Origin: an uncultured candidate division Zixibacteria bacterium
GTDB lineage: Bacteria > Zixibacteria > MSB-5A5 > GN15 > PGXB01
Assembly: GCA_937925655.1 (NCBI GenBank)
Contig: CALAMC010000035.1
Span: forward strand, 1-64,000
Direction: 5' to 3'
DNA length: 64,000 nucleotides
Position numbers and translations under genes: made by a program. How positions within the stretch are numbered: the first letter of the stretch is position 1; each line of letters opens with the position of its first letter. Under the pieces are notes generated by a model. That model was given only the letters and a program-made list of their open reading frames with translations, searched no databases and had not been told where the DNA came from. This document shows, one piece after another, positions 62,450 to 64,000 of the stretch.

Positions 62450-64000
62450 TTATCGAGGCCGCTTAATATTGTATTTTTTTATACGCCGGTGCAAAGTGGC
62501 CGGCGAAATATTCATGATTTTGGCGACGATCGCCTGGTTCCAGTCGTTTTCCATTAACAGACTGCGGATTTTTTCCTTTTCCCGGTTTTCGGCCAAATAC
62601 CTGGGTTCATAAGCACCGGCTGGCTGGCCGGATGCGATATCCGGCGGCAGCAAAGACAGGTCAATTTCCCGCCCCTGATATCTGACGCAGAACATCTCGA
62701 CGATATTTTTCAGTTCCCGGACGTTCCCCGGCCAGTTGTATTGCATCATTTTTTCCATGGTCTCGGCGTGTATCCGGGGCCTGTTTTGCGGGGAAATTCC
62801 GGAATTCTCGATGAAATATTCAACCAGTACCGGGATATCGGAACGGCGATGGCGAAGCGGCGGGATCTTGAATATTATCTTGCTGATCCGATAATACAGA
62901 TCACTTCGAAATTGGCCGTCTTTGATAAGTTGCTCCAAGTCCTTGTTGGTGGCGAATATGAATCGTATGTCTGCGTACATGACTCGGTTGCTTCCCACCC
63001 GTTCGAATTCCTGATATTCGATGGCACGAAGTATTTTGGCCTGAAGCGCCGGCGGCAGGTCGGCAATTTCATCCATGAACAACGTCCCGCCGTCGGCCGA
63101 AGTGAAAATGCCGTCACGGCCGCTGACATTGGTGGCGACCCGGTCGTCGATGCCGAACAGAATCGATTCGGCCAGTTCGGTCGGGATGCCGGGGCAGTGC
63201 ATGGTGCGAAACGGCATTTTGGCACGAGGGCTTAATTCATGAATCATCCGTGACAAAATCTCTTTGCCCGTCCCCGATTCGCCGGTCAAAAGGATGCCTA
63301 TATTGCTTTTGGCCATTGGCGTTAGTTCGTTCAACAGGTTCATGACGGTCGGGTCCTGCGTGATGAATGAATGTCGGCCCCCAAGGCGTTTCAACTCTTC
63401 CTGAAGTTGAGATTTTTCCGCCCGGGCGCTTTTCAAGTCCCAGATACGTGTAATCGCCGTCGAAACGAAGTTGGCGATGGATTTTATATATGTCAAATCC
63501 TCCGGCTCGAAAAGCGAGGGGATGGTATGATGGTCGAGGTACAAAACACCGTTGATTCTGTCGTGGCCGGGTATAGGCACACACAGAACCGATTGAATAT
63601 TGTTGGCAATGATGCTCTTGTGGGTTTTGGTCCGCTCATCCTTCAAGGCGTCGCGGATGATTACGGGTTCGGCGCCTTCGAGAACCGACCGGGTGACTTT
63701 GTTGCTGAAATCGCGGATATCGACAAGGCTGTCTTCATCGCAATCTATTTGCGCCCTGACTTGATATTTATGAGCGTTGTAATCCCAGAGTAACAGGACT
63801 CCGCGCTCCGCCCCGGTTAAATCGACCGACAGCCGGACAAGATTGTTCAAAGCCTCCTCGACGTCATCCATGCTTTGCAGGATTTCCGATATCCGATGCA
63901 TGGACTGGAGCAATTTTTCATCGCCCCGGTCAAGATTCGAAGTCCTTGCGAGCTCGTCTTTTATATCCTTTTCCCGCCGGATGTTTCCGATATCGTGCGC
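62450..64000 (-). CDS. GAF-domain sigma-54-family regulator lacking GAFTGA (5' end beyond window)
   Basis: At least 515 residues; the frame stays open to the right edge, so the true start lies outside. A charged linker is followed by a GAF domain (SVDLTGAERGVLLLWDYNA), an AAA+ domain with Walker A LLTGESGTGKEIL and Walker B GGTLFMDEI, and a Fis-like HTH (NQAIVAKIMNISPATLHRRI). Where sigma-54 activators have GAFTGA this protein reads RVATNV (FGIDDRVATNVSG) and is one residue shorter there. It should not contact sigma-54 in the usual way and may work as a repressor, on sigma-70 or as a signalling ATPase. Sits just upstream of the sigma-54 unit at 61294-62398. Confidence 0.9.
   Translation of the reverse strand, partial: AHDIGNIRREKDIKDELARTSNLDRGDEKLLQSMHRISEILQSMDDVEEALNNLVRLSVDLTGAERGVLLLWDYNAHKYQVRAQIDCDEDSLVDIRDFSNKVTRSVLEGAEPVIIRDALKDERTKTHKSIIANNIQSVLCVPIPGHDRINGVLYLDHHTIPSLFEPEDLTYIKSIANFVSTAITRIWDLKSARAEKSQLQEELKRLGGRHSFITQDPTVMNLLNELTPMAKSNIGILLTGESGTGKEILSRMIHELSPRAKMPFRTMHCPGIPTELAESILFGIDDRVATNVSGRDGIFTSADGGTLFMDEIADLPPALQAKILRAIEYQEFERVGSNRVMYADIRFIFATNKDLEQLIKDGQFRSDLYYRISKIIFKIPPLRHRRSDIPVLVEYFIENSGISPQNRPRIHAETMEKMMQYNWPGNVRELKNIVEMFCVRYQGREIDLSLLPPDIASGQPAGAYEPRYLAENREKEKIRSLLMENDWNQAIVAKIMNISPATLHRRIKKYNIKRPR

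Overview
The window looks like a chromosomal segment of a Gram-negative bacterium of the FCB superphylum, most likely candidate phylum Zixibacteria. This is inference from gene content: secreted proteins ending in type IX secretion (T9SS) sorting domains (YPNPFNP motifs), secreted proteins ending in near-identical doubled dockerin-like segments (NLIDILYLIDYKYG type), thrombospondin-3 and VCBS/FG-GAP repeats, and syntrophy-style NuoE/NuoF/GltD flavoproteins. There is one tRNA. I see no rRNA, CRISPR array, insertion sequence or phage.

Layout. 1-7.9 kb is accessory-like: a DUF6125-type protein, an AAA_14/DUF4143 ATPase, a secreted papain-like protease with a dockerin, an AI-2E-type permease, a 20-bp-period repeat block and a DUF4411/Xre-ImmA toxin-antitoxin pair. 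8-13 kb, minus strand, holds an FKBP isomerase and a run of metallophosphoesterase, CxxC-less thioredoxin-reductase-like flavoprotein, RlmN/Cfr-like radical SAM protein and a two-gene ABC exporter. A 640-aa Mrr-type endonuclease follows. 15-22 kb is a tight minus-strand housekeeping run: corA, mscS, yihY, nadC, birA, an IscU/NifU scaffold, a lipoprotein, a DUF1858 protein and mutM. 22-27 kb holds a purine nucleoside phosphorylase gene whose 3' end is duplicated 1.4 kb away across one low-GC gene, plus a DivIVA-like protein and YggS. 27-31 kb holds a rubrerythrin-like protein, alanine racemase, rex with a clear Rex operator, a TPR lipoprotein-like protein and a candidate structured RNA of about 165 nt.

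31-45.6 kb is a block of very large secreted proteins (VCBS/FG-GAP propellers, an Asp-box protein, a subtilase) tagged with either dockerin-like or T9SS C-termini. After tRNA-Glu come two tandem copies of a cheY-cheC pair, each with a possible sigma-28 promoter, then MarC and a 1055-aa GAF/PEP-binding/nucleotidyltransferase fusion.

52.7-64 kb is the most interesting part. A five-gene minus-strand operon encodes a cysteine-rich small protein, a NuoE-like subunit, a NuoF-GltD fusion, a HoxU/NuoG-N-like iron-sulfur subunit and an FMN-binding glutamate-synthase-like protein that lacks the usual glutaminase domain. It is preceded by a well-matched sigma-54 promoter and an NtrC-type activator gene. 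Next to it a second sigma-54 promoter drives a small exported peptide and an HTH regulator, upstream of which lies a second NtrC-family regulator that has lost its GAFTGA loop and runs off the right edge.
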